From Hominiventricola aquisgranensis (GTDB lineage: Bacteria; Bacillota; Clostridia; Lachnospirales; Lachnospiraceae): a stretch of DNA of 64,000 nucleotides. This document shows, in pieces, positions 16,211 to 25,452 of this stretch (position 1 is the stretch's first letter; each line of letters begins with the position of its first letter). The stretch is taken from positions 95,950-159,949 of the forward strand of contig NZ_JBBMFC010000004.1 in the NCBI RefSeq assembly GCF_040096225.1. The letters run 5' to 3'. The notes below the pieces were generated by a model. That model was not told the origin of the DNA and ran no database searches. It worked only from the letters and a program-made list of their open reading frames with translations. Made by a program: the position numbers and the translations under genes.

Positions 16211-19057
16211 ATGATCAATTTAGAAAAACTTAAACCCATATTGGAAGGTTACAAGAAGTACTTTCCAAGCCATTGGGATGATGAAAAGTATAAGTGGGAA
16301 GCAGTTAAGCATTTTCAGAATCACTGGGATATTGATGCTAAGAATTTTGGCGATATGTTTAAAATTGCCACAGACAAGACCTTCAATTTGCTTGCGTCTG
16401 GCTATGCATATCCAAGAGGAATGATTACTAACTTTGCGAAAGCCGATGATGAAGCGACCAGAGAAATGTTTAAAAATCTCTTTGATGAGAATCAGGATCT
16501 GGCTACGAGAGTAGATGCGTTTCAGACTGCTTCCGAAGAGTTGAGAGCAAAGTATGATGATGGTACATGGAGAAATCATTATCAAAATACAAATGCTATC
16601 AGCACATACCTGTGGTTAAGGTACCCTGATAAATATTATATCTACAAATATGAGTTGTATCGTGCTGCTGCACAGGAATTGGAAACTGATTATATGCCAA
16701 AAAGGAATGGGTCAGTTGATAGCTTGATTGGCGGTTACCAGATGTATGACGAAATATGCGAAGCAATTAAGGCAGATACTGATCTGAAAGTTATGCTTCA
16801 ACAGGCGATGGTTCCTTCTTGTTATCCAGATCCGGAGCTAAGGATATTGACTATCGATGTGGGATTCTATTTGACACGTTTTTATCTGGAAGAACGCAAG
16901 ACGGAGCAGGAAGAAGGGGAATGGTTCCCGAAAGATTATTCTCCGAAGCTTAGTGTAGAAGAATGGATCGAGCTTTTGAATGATAGATCTGTTTTCACGG
17001 TTGGAAGCCTTCAGATCATGAAGCGTATGAAAGATTACGGTGGACAGGCAACATGCACACAGCTTTCTGTAAAATACGGTGAGAATAAAAACTTCTATAA
17101 CAGCGGTTCTTCCTCTCTTGCCAAACGTGTTGCGGAGAAGACAGGATGTGAGGTACCACCGGACAGAGATAGTGGAAATGCCAGATGGTGGCCGATCCTA
17201 TACGTTGGAAAAGATGCTGGAAAAGATGAAGAGGGCAGTTATATTTGGAGACTTAGAAGTGAACTGGCCGATGCTTTGGATCATGTTGATTTGTCGGAGG
17301 CTTCTTTGTACGTTGATGATGCTCCTTCAATCTGGAAAATCAGTCACGGAGCCATTCCGGAACACAATAGGATTAAGTTTGAGAATAGAAAAGTGGCTGT
17401 TGTTCATAGCGAAACTGGCGCAAAGGCTACATCAAAGATTACCCAAGGTCAGAGTTTTATGGAGCAGATCCGTAAAGGGGATTATTTCTATCTCTGCTAT
17501 GGCAACAGTATCAGATTGTTGGGGCAGTTTACCGGCGAAAACGCTGTTCTGAATCCTGAAATGTCGGATGGTTGGTATGAGCGAGAATATAAGATCATAG
17601 AAATATCAAAGGCCTTTTCAGCATATAACGGTGTCCATAAGTGGTGGGCACCAAACGACAATTCGACCTGCATTAAGGTTGAAATCGGTGATAAGCCGTT
17701 GTTCGAGACCGAAATTCTTAAGCCTTATTTTGGAATGACGCTGAATGAATTGTATGGCAAAGATGCTGACGCTCATGGATACTGGTGGCTTACTGCTAAT
17801 CCTAAGATATGGAGTTTTGCTGATATTAAGATCGGCGAAGAGCAGAATTACACGCTCTATAACGAGAACGGAAATAAGCGACGTGTATTCCAGAATTTCC
17901 TTGATGCAAAGGTTGGAGATATCGTAATTGGTTACGAAGCAAATCCGGTAAAGAAGATTGTTGCGCTCGCAAGGATTACTCAGGCAAATGATGGAAACGC
18001 TATCTATTTTGAGAAGATTGAAGGACTTGCGACTCCGATTGAATATTTGGCATTAAAAGAATGTCCGGAACTTAAAAAGATGGAATTTTTTGTTCAGCCG
18101 AATGGAAGTCTCTTCAAGCTGACAAAGGGAGAGTTTGATTTCATCATGGATATTATCCGTGATGAGAACCCATTGCAGAAGTCTGATGCCACTAATCAGA
18201 AATACAGTAAAGACGATTTTCTCAGTAAGGTTTATATGACTGAGGAAAGATACGATGTTCTGGAAGCATTGCTCAGGAATAAGATGAATGTGATTTTGCA
18301 GGGTGCTCCTGGCGTTGGAAAGACATTTACCGCAAAGAAGCTTGCTTATGCCATGATGGGGGAGGTAGATGATTCCAGAATTGAAATGATTCAATTCCAT
18401 CAAAACTACTCATACGAAGATTTTATCATGGGATATCGTCCGGACGGCGCAGACTTCAAGCTGACAGATGGCATTTTCTATCGTTTCTGTCAGACTGCAG
18501 CCAACTGTCCGGACAAGGAATTCTTCTTTATTATTGATGAAATCAATCGCGGAAACATGAGTAAGATATTCGGTGAACTTCTGATGCTGATCGAGAAGGA
18601 TTACCGTGGTACAAAGGCAACACTGGCTTACAGTGGAATGCCGTTTTCTGTACCGGAAAATCTGTATATTATCGGTATGATGAATACTGCGGATCGAAGC
18701 CTTGCTATGATCGATTATGCACTTCGTAGAAGATTCAGCTTTTTTGAGATGGAGCCAGGTTTCAATTCCGAAGGATTTACGAATTATCAGAAAGCCTTTG
18801 GAAATGAATCATTCAACGCTCTGATTGACCAGATTAAGGTCTTGAATAAAGAGATAACAGAAGACAAGTCACTGGGACGTGGATTCCAGATTGGACACAG
18901 CTATTTTTGCGGAAGAGAAGAAAAAGGTGTGGATGATGAATGGATGCGGTCTGTAGTGGAGTTTGATATCCTGCCGATGCTTGGTGAATACTGGTTTGAT
19001 GAACCGACGAAGCTGCAACGATGGGAGAAGAATTTGCGCGGAGTATTTGATGATTAA
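16211..19057 (+). CDS. mcrB: McrB-type AAA+ GTPase with an internal EVE domain
   Basis: This 948-residue motor subunit of a modification-dependent (type IV) restriction system is much longer than E. coli McrB (about 460). The unassigned N-terminal region (1-510) contains a segment typical of McrB-like proteins (YLWLRYPDKYYIYKYELY). An EVE/PUA-like domain follows (about 523-652, YWWLTANPKIWSF, VGDIVIGYEANP), a fold that reads modified bases. The AAA+ domain has Walker A GAPGVGKT at 698, Walker B FFIIDEINRGN at about 773 and the McrB signature MNTADRSLAMIDYALRRRF near 823. The start at ATG 16211 is chosen from AGAGGTGG just upstream. It overlaps mcrC by 8 bases. Confidence 0.92.
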   Translation: MINLEKLKPILEGYKKYFPSHWDDEKYKWEAVKHFQNHWDIDAKNFGDMFKIATDKTFNLLASGYAYPRGMITNFAKADDEATREMFKNLFDENQDLATRVDAFQTASEELRAKYDDGTWRNHYQNTNAISTYLWLRYPDKYYIYKYELYRAAAQELETDYMPKRNGSVDSLIGGYQMYDEICEAIKADTDLKVMLQQAMVPSCYPDPELRILTIDVGFYLTRFYLEERKTEQEEGEWFPKDYSPKLSVEEWIELLNDRSVFTVGSLQIMKRMKDYGGQATCTQLSVKYGENKNFYNSGSSSLAKRVAEKTGCEVPPDRDSGNARWWPILYVGKDAGKDEEGSYIWRLRSELADALDHVDLSEASLYVDDAPSIWKISHGAIPEHNRIKFENRKVAVVHSETGAKATSKITQGQSFMEQIRKGDYFYLCYGNSIRLLGQFTGENAVLNPEMSDGWYEREYKIIEISKAFSAYNGVHKWWAPNDNSTCIKVEIGDKPLFETEILKPYFGMTLNELYGKDADAHGYWWLTANPKIWSFADIKIGEEQNYTLYNENGNKRRVFQNFLDAKVGDIVIGYEANPVKKIVALARITQANDGNAIYFEKIEGLATPIEYLALKECPELKKMEFFVQPNGSLFKLTKGEFDFIMDIIRDENPLQKSDATNQKYSKDDFLSKVYMTEERYDVLEALLRNKMNVILQGAPGVGKTFTAKKLAYAMMGEVDDSRIEMIQFHQNYSYEDFIMGYRPDGADFKLTDGIFYRFCQTAANCPDKEFFFIIDEINRGNMSKIFGELLMLIEKDYRGTKATLAYSGMPFSVPENLYIIGMMNTADRSLAMIDYALRRRFSFFEMEPGFNSEGFTNYQKAFGNESFNALIDQIKVLNKEITEDKSLGRGFQIGHSYFCGREEKGVDDEWMRSVVEFDILPMLGEYWFDEPTKLQRWEKNLRGVFDD

Positions 19058-20117
19058 AGATAAGAGCATATACATCAAGAATATATACTATATGCTTTCC
19101 TATGCATTTCAGATTCTGAAGCAATCTAATTATGATGAGGTTGCTTCAGAAAAGTTTGATAATGCACAGGATCTTTTTGCTGCGATTCTGAGTAAAGGGA
19201 TTGGGCAACAGCTGAAGCAGGGATTGTACAGGGAATATGTTACAAAGAATGAAAACTTGTCGGTTATGCGTGGAAAGCTGGATATGCCGAACACGATCAG
19301 GAACAGGATTCAAAGAAAACAAAAGCTGGCTTGTGAATTTGACGAATTATCCGAAAACAATTTATTCAATCAGATTCTGAAAACAGCGATTCGTTATCTG
19401 CTTAGCAATGATGGAGTAGACGGAGAAAGAAAGATAGCACTGAAGGAGGTGCTGGTCTTCTTTGATGAAATAGAACTCTTGGAACCCTCTGAGATTGCGT
19501 GGAGTAGGTTACATTATCAGAGAAACAATAAGAACTATGAGCTTTTAATGAATGTATGCTACTTTGTGCTGGACGGTATGTTGCAGACAACAGAAAAGGG
19601 TGAATATAAGATGACATCCTTTTCTGATGAACATATGGCACGACTGTATGAAAAATTTATTCTGGAATACTATAGCCAGCATCACACATATCTGTCTGAG
19701 GTAAAGGCCGGACAGGTAAAGTGGGATCTGGTTGGTGATAATAGTGAGTCGATGATACGTTTCCTTCCTACCATGCAGACAGATATCATGCTAAGGCTGA
19801 ATGAGAAGATTTTGATTATTGATGCGAAGTATTATGGGCGGACATTGCAGAAACAGTTCGACAAATATACGCTGCATTCTAATAATGTTTATCAGATATT
19901 CACCTATGTGAAGAATCAGGATAAGAATAATACCGGGGATGTTGCCGGAATACTTCTTTATGCTAAGACTGATGAGGATATCACACCGGATGTCATGTTT
20001 AATATGGGAGGTAACCAGATTGGAGCGAAGACGCTGGATCTGAATAAAGAGTTTTCATTGATTGTGGCTCAGTTGGATAAAATCGCTGAAGATTATTTTG
20101 GAAAGCAAGCTATTTAA
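19050..20117 (+). CDS. mcrC: McrC nuclease subunit
   Basis: This 355-residue partner of McrB starts at an ATG inside the mcrB stop region (overlap 19050-19057). The frame is open upstream, but that part is a shadow of mcrB. The N-terminus contains the McrC pattern IKNIYYMLSYAFQ. The C-terminal half carries the PD-(D/E)XK elements PTMQTDIML and ILIIDAKYYG (Asp and Lys at about 256-258), then VYQIFTYV. McrC activates McrB hydrolysis and cuts DNA. A further gene starts 10 bases after its stop. Confidence 0.94.
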   Translation: MIKDKSIYIKNIYYMLSYAFQILKQSNYDEVASEKFDNAQDLFAAILSKGIGQQLKQGLYREYVTKNENLSVMRGKLDMPNTIRNRIQRKQKLACEFDELSENNLFNQILKTAIRYLLSNDGVDGERKIALKEVLVFFDEIELLEPSEIAWSRLHYQRNNKNYELLMNVCYFVLDGMLQTTEKGEYKMTSFSDEHMARLYEKFILEYYSQHHTYLSEVKAGQVKWDLVGDNSESMIRFLPTMQTDIMLRLNEKILIIDAKYYGRTLQKQFDKYTLHSNNVYQIFTYVKNQDKNNTGDVAGILLYAKTDEDITPDVMFNMGGNQIGAKTLDLNKEFSLIVAQLDKIAEDYFGKQAI

Positions 20118-20127
20118 GAGGTGTCGG

Positions 20128-20823
20128 ATGGTAGTTTCAGGAGTTGAAAATCAATATAAAGAGTACCTTGCTCAGAAGAATTCACGATGGGAGTTTGGAA
20201 ACAGTATTCTTTATCAAATGTGCGAAGAAAATCCGCTCCATAATAACGCGGATGTTTTGATCGGTAAAATATGGTTGATTGGCAGGAGCTATGCAGCTGC
20301 GATTGAGCGAAGAAAGAACGCAGATGATTACCAGGGCGATGATTTTTATTACGATGCCGTTGCGCCAAAGATGCTGGAAATAGGCGATGAGCTTGATAGT
20401 CGAATTGAATCATTAAAGAATAATGCCAACGTTATCTCTGATTGCGTTCCGGAGATATTGACTACGCACAAGTTTCTTATGGATGCTTTTACAGAGTTGA
20501 CAGGATTAGAGAAGAGGTCTTTGGCATCAAAATACTTACATTTTCATTGTCCGAACAAGTTCTTTATATATGACAGCCGAGCAAGAGCAGCAATCGGAAA
20601 GATTGTAAAAAAACCTAATAAGAAGATCTTGACAGAAATTGCGGAGTATGATGCGGAGTATGGTGATTTTGTATGCCGGATGCTTGAACTTCAGAAGTGT
20701 CTGGATGAAAGGCTGGGTGTATATGAAAATCCCCGGTCAATTGACAGTTTTTTACTATCAAAAACGATGGCATGCTATGGTGCCAAACACCAAATATATT
20801 ATTCTGCAGATCCTTGTTGTTGA
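20128..20823 (+). CDS. Unrecognised protein, fourth gene of the McrBC operon
   Basis: This 231-residue protein starts at ATG 20128 after AGAGGTG. The frame is open to 20062, but that part overlaps mcrC and looks like shadow. I do not recognise it with certainty. It is predicted soluble and mainly helical, with IGKIWLIGRSYAAAIERR near residue 50 and RSLASKYLHFHCPNKFFIYDSRAR at about 132-155, split as RSLASKYLHFHC and NKFFIYDSRAR. The KYLHFH...IYDSRA pattern recalls helix-hairpin-helix or OGG-fold glycosylase-like proteins seen in defence operons. That is recall, not proof. The tight spacing argues that it works with McrBC. Confidence 0.7.
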   Translation: MVVSGVENQYKEYLAQKNSRWEFGNSILYQMCEENPLHNNADVLIGKIWLIGRSYAAAIERRKNADDYQGDDFYYDAVAPKMLEIGDELDSRIESLKNNANVISDCVPEILTTHKFLMDAFTELTGLEKRSLASKYLHFHCPNKFFIYDSRARAAIGKIVKKPNKKILTEIAEYDAEYGDFVCRMLELQKCLDERLGVYENPRSIDSFLLSKTMACYGAKHQIYYSADPCC

Positions 20824-20871
20824 TGCTGATTAGTATAATTTTACATATATACCCCTGTTCACAATTGAGAA

Positions 20872-20900
20872 TTGTATTTCATTTTCCAATATGCTATACT
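20872..20900 (+). promoter_or_regulatory. Promoter of the ABC efflux operon
   Basis: TTGTAT (20872-20877) and TATACT (20895-20900) have 17-base spacing, 41 bases before the ATPase start. Confidence 0.65.
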
Positions 20901-20909
20901 GTGCATGAA

Positions 20910-20923
20910 TTAGATATATCTAA
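20910..20923 (+). promoter_or_regulatory. Perfect 14-bp palindrome at the start of the ABC operon transcript (candidate operator)
   Basis: TTAGATATATCTAA is a perfect palindrome beginning about 9 bases after the -10 box, at or just downstream of the expected transcription start. This is a typical position for a repressor operator. No regulator gene is adjacent in the window. Confidence 0.55.
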
Positions 20924-20940
20924 CTAAAAGAGGGGAAAGT

Positions 20941-21648
20941 ATGAGCGATTGGGTACTGAAAGGAACGGATGTGAGCCGGTGGTATGGAGACGGAGAAGTC
21001 CGTGTTCATGCGTTAAACGGGGTATCTTTCGAGATCTGTCCCGGGGAATTTGTGGTGGTCTTAGGACCGTCCGGTTCCGGTAAGAGTACACTTCTTAACC
21101 TGCTGGGAGGCATGGATAGTGCCAGCGGCGGCGAACTGTTATATGGAGAGAAAAATCTGTCGGAGATGACGGCACTGGAGCTGTCTTCTTACCGCAGGGA
21201 CGTGGTGGGATTTGTGTTTCAGTTCTTCCATCTGATCCCTACGCTGACAGCCAAGGAAAATGTGGAGCTGGCATCCAGCATTACACCGGGTTCCCGAAGT
21301 GCGGATGAGGTGTTGGAGATGGTAGGACTGGCGGAACGAAAAGAACATTTTCCGGCGCAGATGTCCGGTGGTGAGCAGCAGCGGGTATCCATTGCCAGAG
21401 CAATCGTGAAAAATCCATCGATCCTGTTGTGTGATGAGCCGACCGGAGCATTAGATTCCAAGAACAGCCTGGCGGTGGTAAAGCTTTTGCTGGATGTGAG
21501 AGATCAGATTGGCTGTCCGGTGGTGACGATCACACATAATGCGGAGATGGCTAAGGTGGCAGACCGGGTCTTCTATATGAAGGATGGTCAGATCATCCGG
21601 GTGGAGAAGAATGAGCACCCGCTGAAAGCGGAGGAGCTGCTATGGTAA
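20941..21648 (+). CDS. ABC transporter ATP-binding protein (MacB/LolD type)
   Basis: This 235-residue ATPase has Walker A GPSGSGKSTLLN (about residue 41), a Q-loop FVFQFFHLIP, the signature MSGGEQQRVSIARAI and Walker B ILLCDEPTGALD. It belongs to the MacB/LolD/FtsE-like group that pairs with FtsX-type permeases. It overlaps the permease start by 7 bases. The three genes ATPase, permease and HlyD-type adaptor form a complete efflux or lipid/peptide-export set. Substrate unknown. Confidence 0.94.
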   Translation: MSDWVLKGTDVSRWYGDGEVRVHALNGVSFEICPGEFVVVLGPSGSGKSTLLNLLGGMDSASGGELLYGEKNLSEMTALELSSYRRDVVGFVFQFFHLIPTLTAKENVELASSITPGSRSADEVLEMVGLAERKEHFPAQMSGGEQQRVSIARAIVKNPSILLCDEPTGALDSKNSLAVVKLLLDVRDQIGCPVVTITHNAEMAKVADRVFYMKDGQIIRVEKNEHPLKAEELLW

Positions 21649-23996
21649 AGCTGCTGTTCTTGAAAATGCTTCGGGATATGAAGAAGAGTCTGGCAGCTTA
21701 TGGAATCTGTCTGTTGATCGTTGGTGTGGGCTTCTGTGGCTTTTGCGTCATGTCGGTGGCGAAGGATCATCTGCTGGTGTCCAGAGATCTGCTGTATGAG
21801 AAAAGCGCATTTACAGAAGGATTTGCGGAAGTTTATGAGGCTCCGGCAGCAATCAAAGACAAGCTGGCAGACATACCGGGAATTGGAGAAGTACAGGCCA
21901 GGATCATCAAGGAAGCAAGGCTTACAGATATTGGAGATGGCAATGCCAGACTGAAGCTTATTTCTTATGAGAAAGGCGGCAGAAATGTGCCCATGCTTTT
22001 TCAGGGAACGGATGTGAAAGCAGGAGAACTTCAGGTGGTTGCCGGAAATGCATTTTTGGAAGCCAGAAGTCTGGCTGTGGGAACGAAGATCCATGTGCTG
22101 GTATCAGGAAAGGATACGGAGCTAGAGATTACAGGTGGGGGCATTTCGCCGGAAAATATTTACATTATCAGAAATATCGTGGATATGTATCCCGATGCCG
22201 CCAATTATGATGTGGGATTTGTGGATCAAAAGACCATGGAATCCCTGTACGGCATGAAAGATATGGCCAACAGCTTTGCCTTTGATCTGGATCCTGGCTA
22301 CACTATTGACGATGTGAAGGATCAGGTGGAAGAGCTGTTAAAGCCCTATGGATGTTACAGCGTCTATGGAAGAGAAGATCACCAGTCAGCGTCCATGCTT
22401 GATTCAGAATTAGATCAGCTGGATCAGATGGCATTGGTATTGCCGTTTTTGTTCCTGTTTGTGGCTGCAGTGGTGCTGTATATTACCATGCATCGGCTGA
22501 TCGAGCAGCAGCGGATCCAGGTGGGGACCATGCTGTCCATCGGAATCACTGGCAGACAGATTGGATGGCATTATCTGGGATATGGTCTGACTATTGGAGT
22601 GATCGGAGGTCTGGCAGGCGGACTTCTGGGAAATGTGTGTGCTACACCGTTGGTGGATTATTATCGGGTCTATTATAATCTGCCGGATGCACAGGCAGGA
22701 ATCTCCATGAAATATCTGGTGATCGGTGTGATCCTGGCAAGTGTGTTCTGCTCAACAGTCAGCTATCTGTGTGCCAGAAAACTGACTCACTTAAGTCCGG
22801 CAGAGGCACTTCGACCACCAGCTCCCAAAGGGGCGAAAAAGACGCTGGCAGAGCGGATTCCAGGACTGTTAAAGCTGTTTACAGTGCCTGGTATCATGGC
22901 ACTTCGAAGCATTGGAAGAAATCCAAAGCGAAGTATGCTGTCCTTGTTTGGTATTGCCTGCGCATTTATGATCACGGCAACGCTCATGTCGGTGAGCAGT
23001 CTGTTTGATGTCTTTTTGTTCGATAATCTGGAAAAAGTACAGCATCAGGATTTTACCGTTTATTTTGAAGAACCACTGAAAACGGTGGATGTACTTTCTT
23101 CCGTTGAAAATGAAAATATTGAGAAAATGGAGCCTTTTGCAGAGACACAGGCAAAGCTCATACGTGGCAATGAAGAACTGGACTGTACAGTGCAGGGCAT
23201 TGACAGGGATTGCGAACTGGTACATCTCTATGATGCAGATGGTGAAACGATTCATGTGGCATCAGAAGGAATCGTCCTGTCGATCCATATGGCTCAACGG
23301 CTGGGTGTTGGTGTTGGCGGCTGGGTGGATGTGAAAGTGACATACCCGGAAGAACGGATCACGCGGGTGCCTGTCACTGCAGTGATGGAGCAATATATGG
23401 GAACAACTGCCTATATGTCTATGGAAGGACTGGCGGATATCAGTAAATATCGAAATGTGTGTACGGGTCTCTATATTAAGGCTGCTTCCGGGGCGGAAGA
23501 GCTGATCTGGAAAGATCTGGAAGGAGCACCTCAGGTGACCGGACTGGAAGGCAGGATCGCCAAGATCCAGAAATGGAGGGATATGATGGGGAGCTTTGAT
23601 ATGCTGATCGGTATGATGGTAGCTCTTGGAATCCTGATCGGTCTGGCAGTGCTGTACACCAGTGCACTGATCAGTTTTGAAGAGCTGAAGAGGGAATTGT
23701 CGGTGATGTTGATGTTGGGTCTATCCGCAGGGGAGTGCCTGGAAGTCATCAGCGTGGGTCAGTGGATATTGACTGCTGGCGGTGTGCTGTTGGGAATTCC
23801 CATGACTTTCTGGATGAGCCATGCATTTGCAGTGTCCATGTCTGCCAAGATGTTCAGTATCCCAGATTTTGCAGATGCTGCATCGGTGGCAGAGTCTGCT
23901 GTGCTGATGTTCATTGCGGTATTTATCAGTTCCAGACTGATACTTAGAAAATTAAAAGCGGTATCCCCTGTATCGCTTCTGATGGAGAGGGAGTAG
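21642..23996 (+). CDS. FtsX-family ABC transporter permease
   Basis: This 784-residue permease has two FtsX/MacB modules. There is an N-terminal helix (about 14-36) and a first large extracytoplasmic domain (about 45-260). Three helices follow near 270-385, then a second helix and domain starting near 430 (NPKRSMLSLFGIACAF). Three final helices occupy about 650-780. The double layout fits a monomeric functional permease of the 8 to 10 helix type used for bacteriocin, lipid or antimicrobial export. It is followed 4 bases later by the adaptor gene. Confidence 0.9.
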   Translation: MVKLLFLKMLRDMKKSLAAYGICLLIVGVGFCGFCVMSVAKDHLLVSRDLLYEKSAFTEGFAEVYEAPAAIKDKLADIPGIGEVQARIIKEARLTDIGDGNARLKLISYEKGGRNVPMLFQGTDVKAGELQVVAGNAFLEARSLAVGTKIHVLVSGKDTELEITGGGISPENIYIIRNIVDMYPDAANYDVGFVDQKTMESLYGMKDMANSFAFDLDPGYTIDDVKDQVEELLKPYGCYSVYGREDHQSASMLDSELDQLDQMALVLPFLFLFVAAVVLYITMHRLIEQQRIQVGTMLSIGITGRQIGWHYLGYGLTIGVIGGLAGGLLGNVCATPLVDYYRVYYNLPDAQAGISMKYLVIGVILASVFCSTVSYLCARKLTHLSPAEALRPPAPKGAKKTLAERIPGLLKLFTVPGIMALRSIGRNPKRSMLSLFGIACAFMITATLMSVSSLFDVFLFDNLEKVQHQDFTVYFEEPLKTVDVLSSVENENIEKMEPFAETQAKLIRGNEELDCTVQGIDRDCELVHLYDADGETIHVASEGIVLSIHMAQRLGVGVGGWVDVKVTYPEERITRVPVTAVMEQYMGTTAYMSMEGLADISKYRNVCTGLYIKAASGAEELIWKDLEGAPQVTGLEGRIAKIQKWRDMMGSFDMLIGMMVALGILIGLAVLYTSALISFEELKRELSVMLMLGLSAGECLEVISVGQWILTAGGVLLGIPMTFWMSHAFAVSMSAKMFSIPDFADAASVAESAVLMFIAVFISSRLILRKLKAVSPVSLLMERE

Positions 23997-24000
23997 AGAG

Positions 24001-25356
24001 ATGAAAAAACGAGTAAAGATCATTGCAGGAGCAGTACTCTTAGGTGTGCTGGCAGTGGCAGGACTTGTGGTGCTGCTGATGCCTGTGCGTGTGGAGACGG
24101 AGACAGTCCAGAAGGCAGACCTTCTGGATACTTTTACGGTATCGGCAACAGTAACTCCGAAGGACAGCCAGTATGTATGTGCACCGCTGTCAGGCACTGT
24201 GTCAGAAGTGGCAGCCAAAGAAGGCGAGACTGTAGAGCAGGGTGCAAAGATCGTCGTACTGGACGACTCGCAGACCAGGGATGAACTGAACCGCCAGATC
24301 GAGTCTTTGAAGGCACAGAAGACCAGTGCACAGAGTGAAGGTAGTTCCACAAAAGCCCAGTTGAGTGTGAGCCGTCAGCAGCTGGAATCCCAGCTTAAAC
24401 AGGCACAGCTTACCTATCGACAGCTTTACGGGGAGGAAGGGCATGCGGAGCAGCTTTACCGGGTGGCTTCTGAGAATTTTGACACGGCAAATGTGGCATA
24501 CTGGAAAGCGTTTGATGAGTATGACGGTTCCAAGGATCCAGCCAAGCAGTCCGTGTTAAGCTCTCTGGAGGGTGCCAGAGCAGCAGCGGAGCAGGCACTG
24601 GTGGAAGCGGATAACAACCGCTCCGAATCCACAAAGTCATATTATGAGAGCCTGATCGCTTCTTATGAGTCCCAGTTAAGTCTGCTGGACGGAAGTGTGA
24701 AAGCGGTAAATACTGGAACCAGTGCATCTGGTCAGCAGATTGATCTTCAGATGCAGCAGGTACAGGAAGAACTGGATAAGACAGCTCCAACATCTCCAAC
24801 AGATGGTGTGGTATGGGAGATTCTTGTGAAAAACGGCGATTATGTGACTCAGAACCAGCCACTGTACCGGATCTACAACACCGATCAGATGACACTGGAG
24901 GCAGATGTGCTGGATACACAGGCGGCACTGCTGAAGGAAGGCGATATTGCTACCGCAGAACTGGCAGACGGAAGTGAACTTACCGGAACGGTATCTTTTC
25001 TCTCGCCGGTATCCACGCAGGAGTTGTCGGTGCTTGGTATTGAGGAAAACAGATCTAAAGTGATTTTGGATGTAGATGGTCTTTCTGAAAAGATGGGTGC
25101 CGGTCATCAGGCAGATCTGACCTTCTCTGTGGTTCGGAAAGAAGATGTGCTGCAGATTCCATCTTCAGCCATCGTTCCGGGAGACAATGGAGATGCTGTC
25201 TATGTGAAAGCTGGCGGCAAGGCGGTTCTCAAAGAAGTGGAACTTGGAGAACAGAGCGGTGGACGCTCGGAGGTAATCAGCGGTCTGGAAGAAGGAGACC
25301 AGGTGGTGACTAATCCGTATGACACCGGAATCAAGAAAGGAACACATATAAAATAA
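24001..25356 (+). CDS. HlyD/MacA-family efflux adaptor
   Basis: This 451-residue protein has an N-terminal membrane anchor (about 8-27, GAVLLGVLAVAGLVVLL). A lipoyl/barrel-sandwich half (CAPLSGTVSEVAAKEGETVEQG) is followed by a long Gln/Glu/Ser-rich coiled coil (about 95-260) and the second lipoyl half (SPTDGVVWEILVKNGDYVTQ). A beta-barrel region completes it, ending in GLEEGDQVVTNPYDTGIKKG. In Gram-positives such adaptors sit outside the membrane and support MacB-like permeases. It is the last gene of the operon, before a strong terminator. Confidence 0.92.
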   Translation: MKKRVKIIAGAVLLGVLAVAGLVVLLMPVRVETETVQKADLLDTFTVSATVTPKDSQYVCAPLSGTVSEVAAKEGETVEQGAKIVVLDDSQTRDELNRQIESLKAQKTSAQSEGSSTKAQLSVSRQQLESQLKQAQLTYRQLYGEEGHAEQLYRVASENFDTANVAYWKAFDEYDGSKDPAKQSVLSSLEGARAAAEQALVEADNNRSESTKSYYESLIASYESQLSLLDGSVKAVNTGTSASGQQIDLQMQQVQEELDKTAPTSPTDGVVWEILVKNGDYVTQNQPLYRIYNTDQMTLEADVLDTQAALLKEGDIATAELADGSELTGTVSFLSPVSTQELSVLGIEENRSKVILDVDGLSEKMGAGHQADLTFSVVRKEDVLQIPSSAIVPGDNGDAVYVKAGGKAVLKEVELGEQSGGRSEVISGLEEGDQVVTNPYDTGIKKGTHIK

Positions 25357-25362
25357 GGCAGG

Positions 25363-25399
25363 ACTGTCGGTGAAAAATGGATTTCACCGACAGTTTTTC
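25363..25399 (+). terminator. Intrinsic terminator of the ABC operon
   Basis: A perfect 13-bp stem of ACTGTCGGTGAAA (25363-25375) with TTTCACCGACAGT (25382-25394) has a six-base loop and is followed by TTTTT. Confidence 0.93.
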
Positions 25400-25402
25400 G
25401 GC

Positions 25403-25431
25403 TTTACCCGGGTTTTAAGCTGTGATATAAT
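25403..25431 (+). promoter_or_regulatory. Promoter of the mutS leader
   Basis: TTTACC (25403-25408), a 17-base spacer and TATAAT (25426-25431). The predicted start at about 25438 gives an unusually long leader of nearly 200 bases before mutS. Confidence 0.65.
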
Positions 25432-25452
25432 GTGCGTTGCATGAAGCAGTGC

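Noticed and set aside
17079..17552. 157-codon open frame overlapping mcrB, possible frameshift
   Set aside because: The mcrB frame is continuous from its start to the AAA+ domain, so no frameshift is needed.
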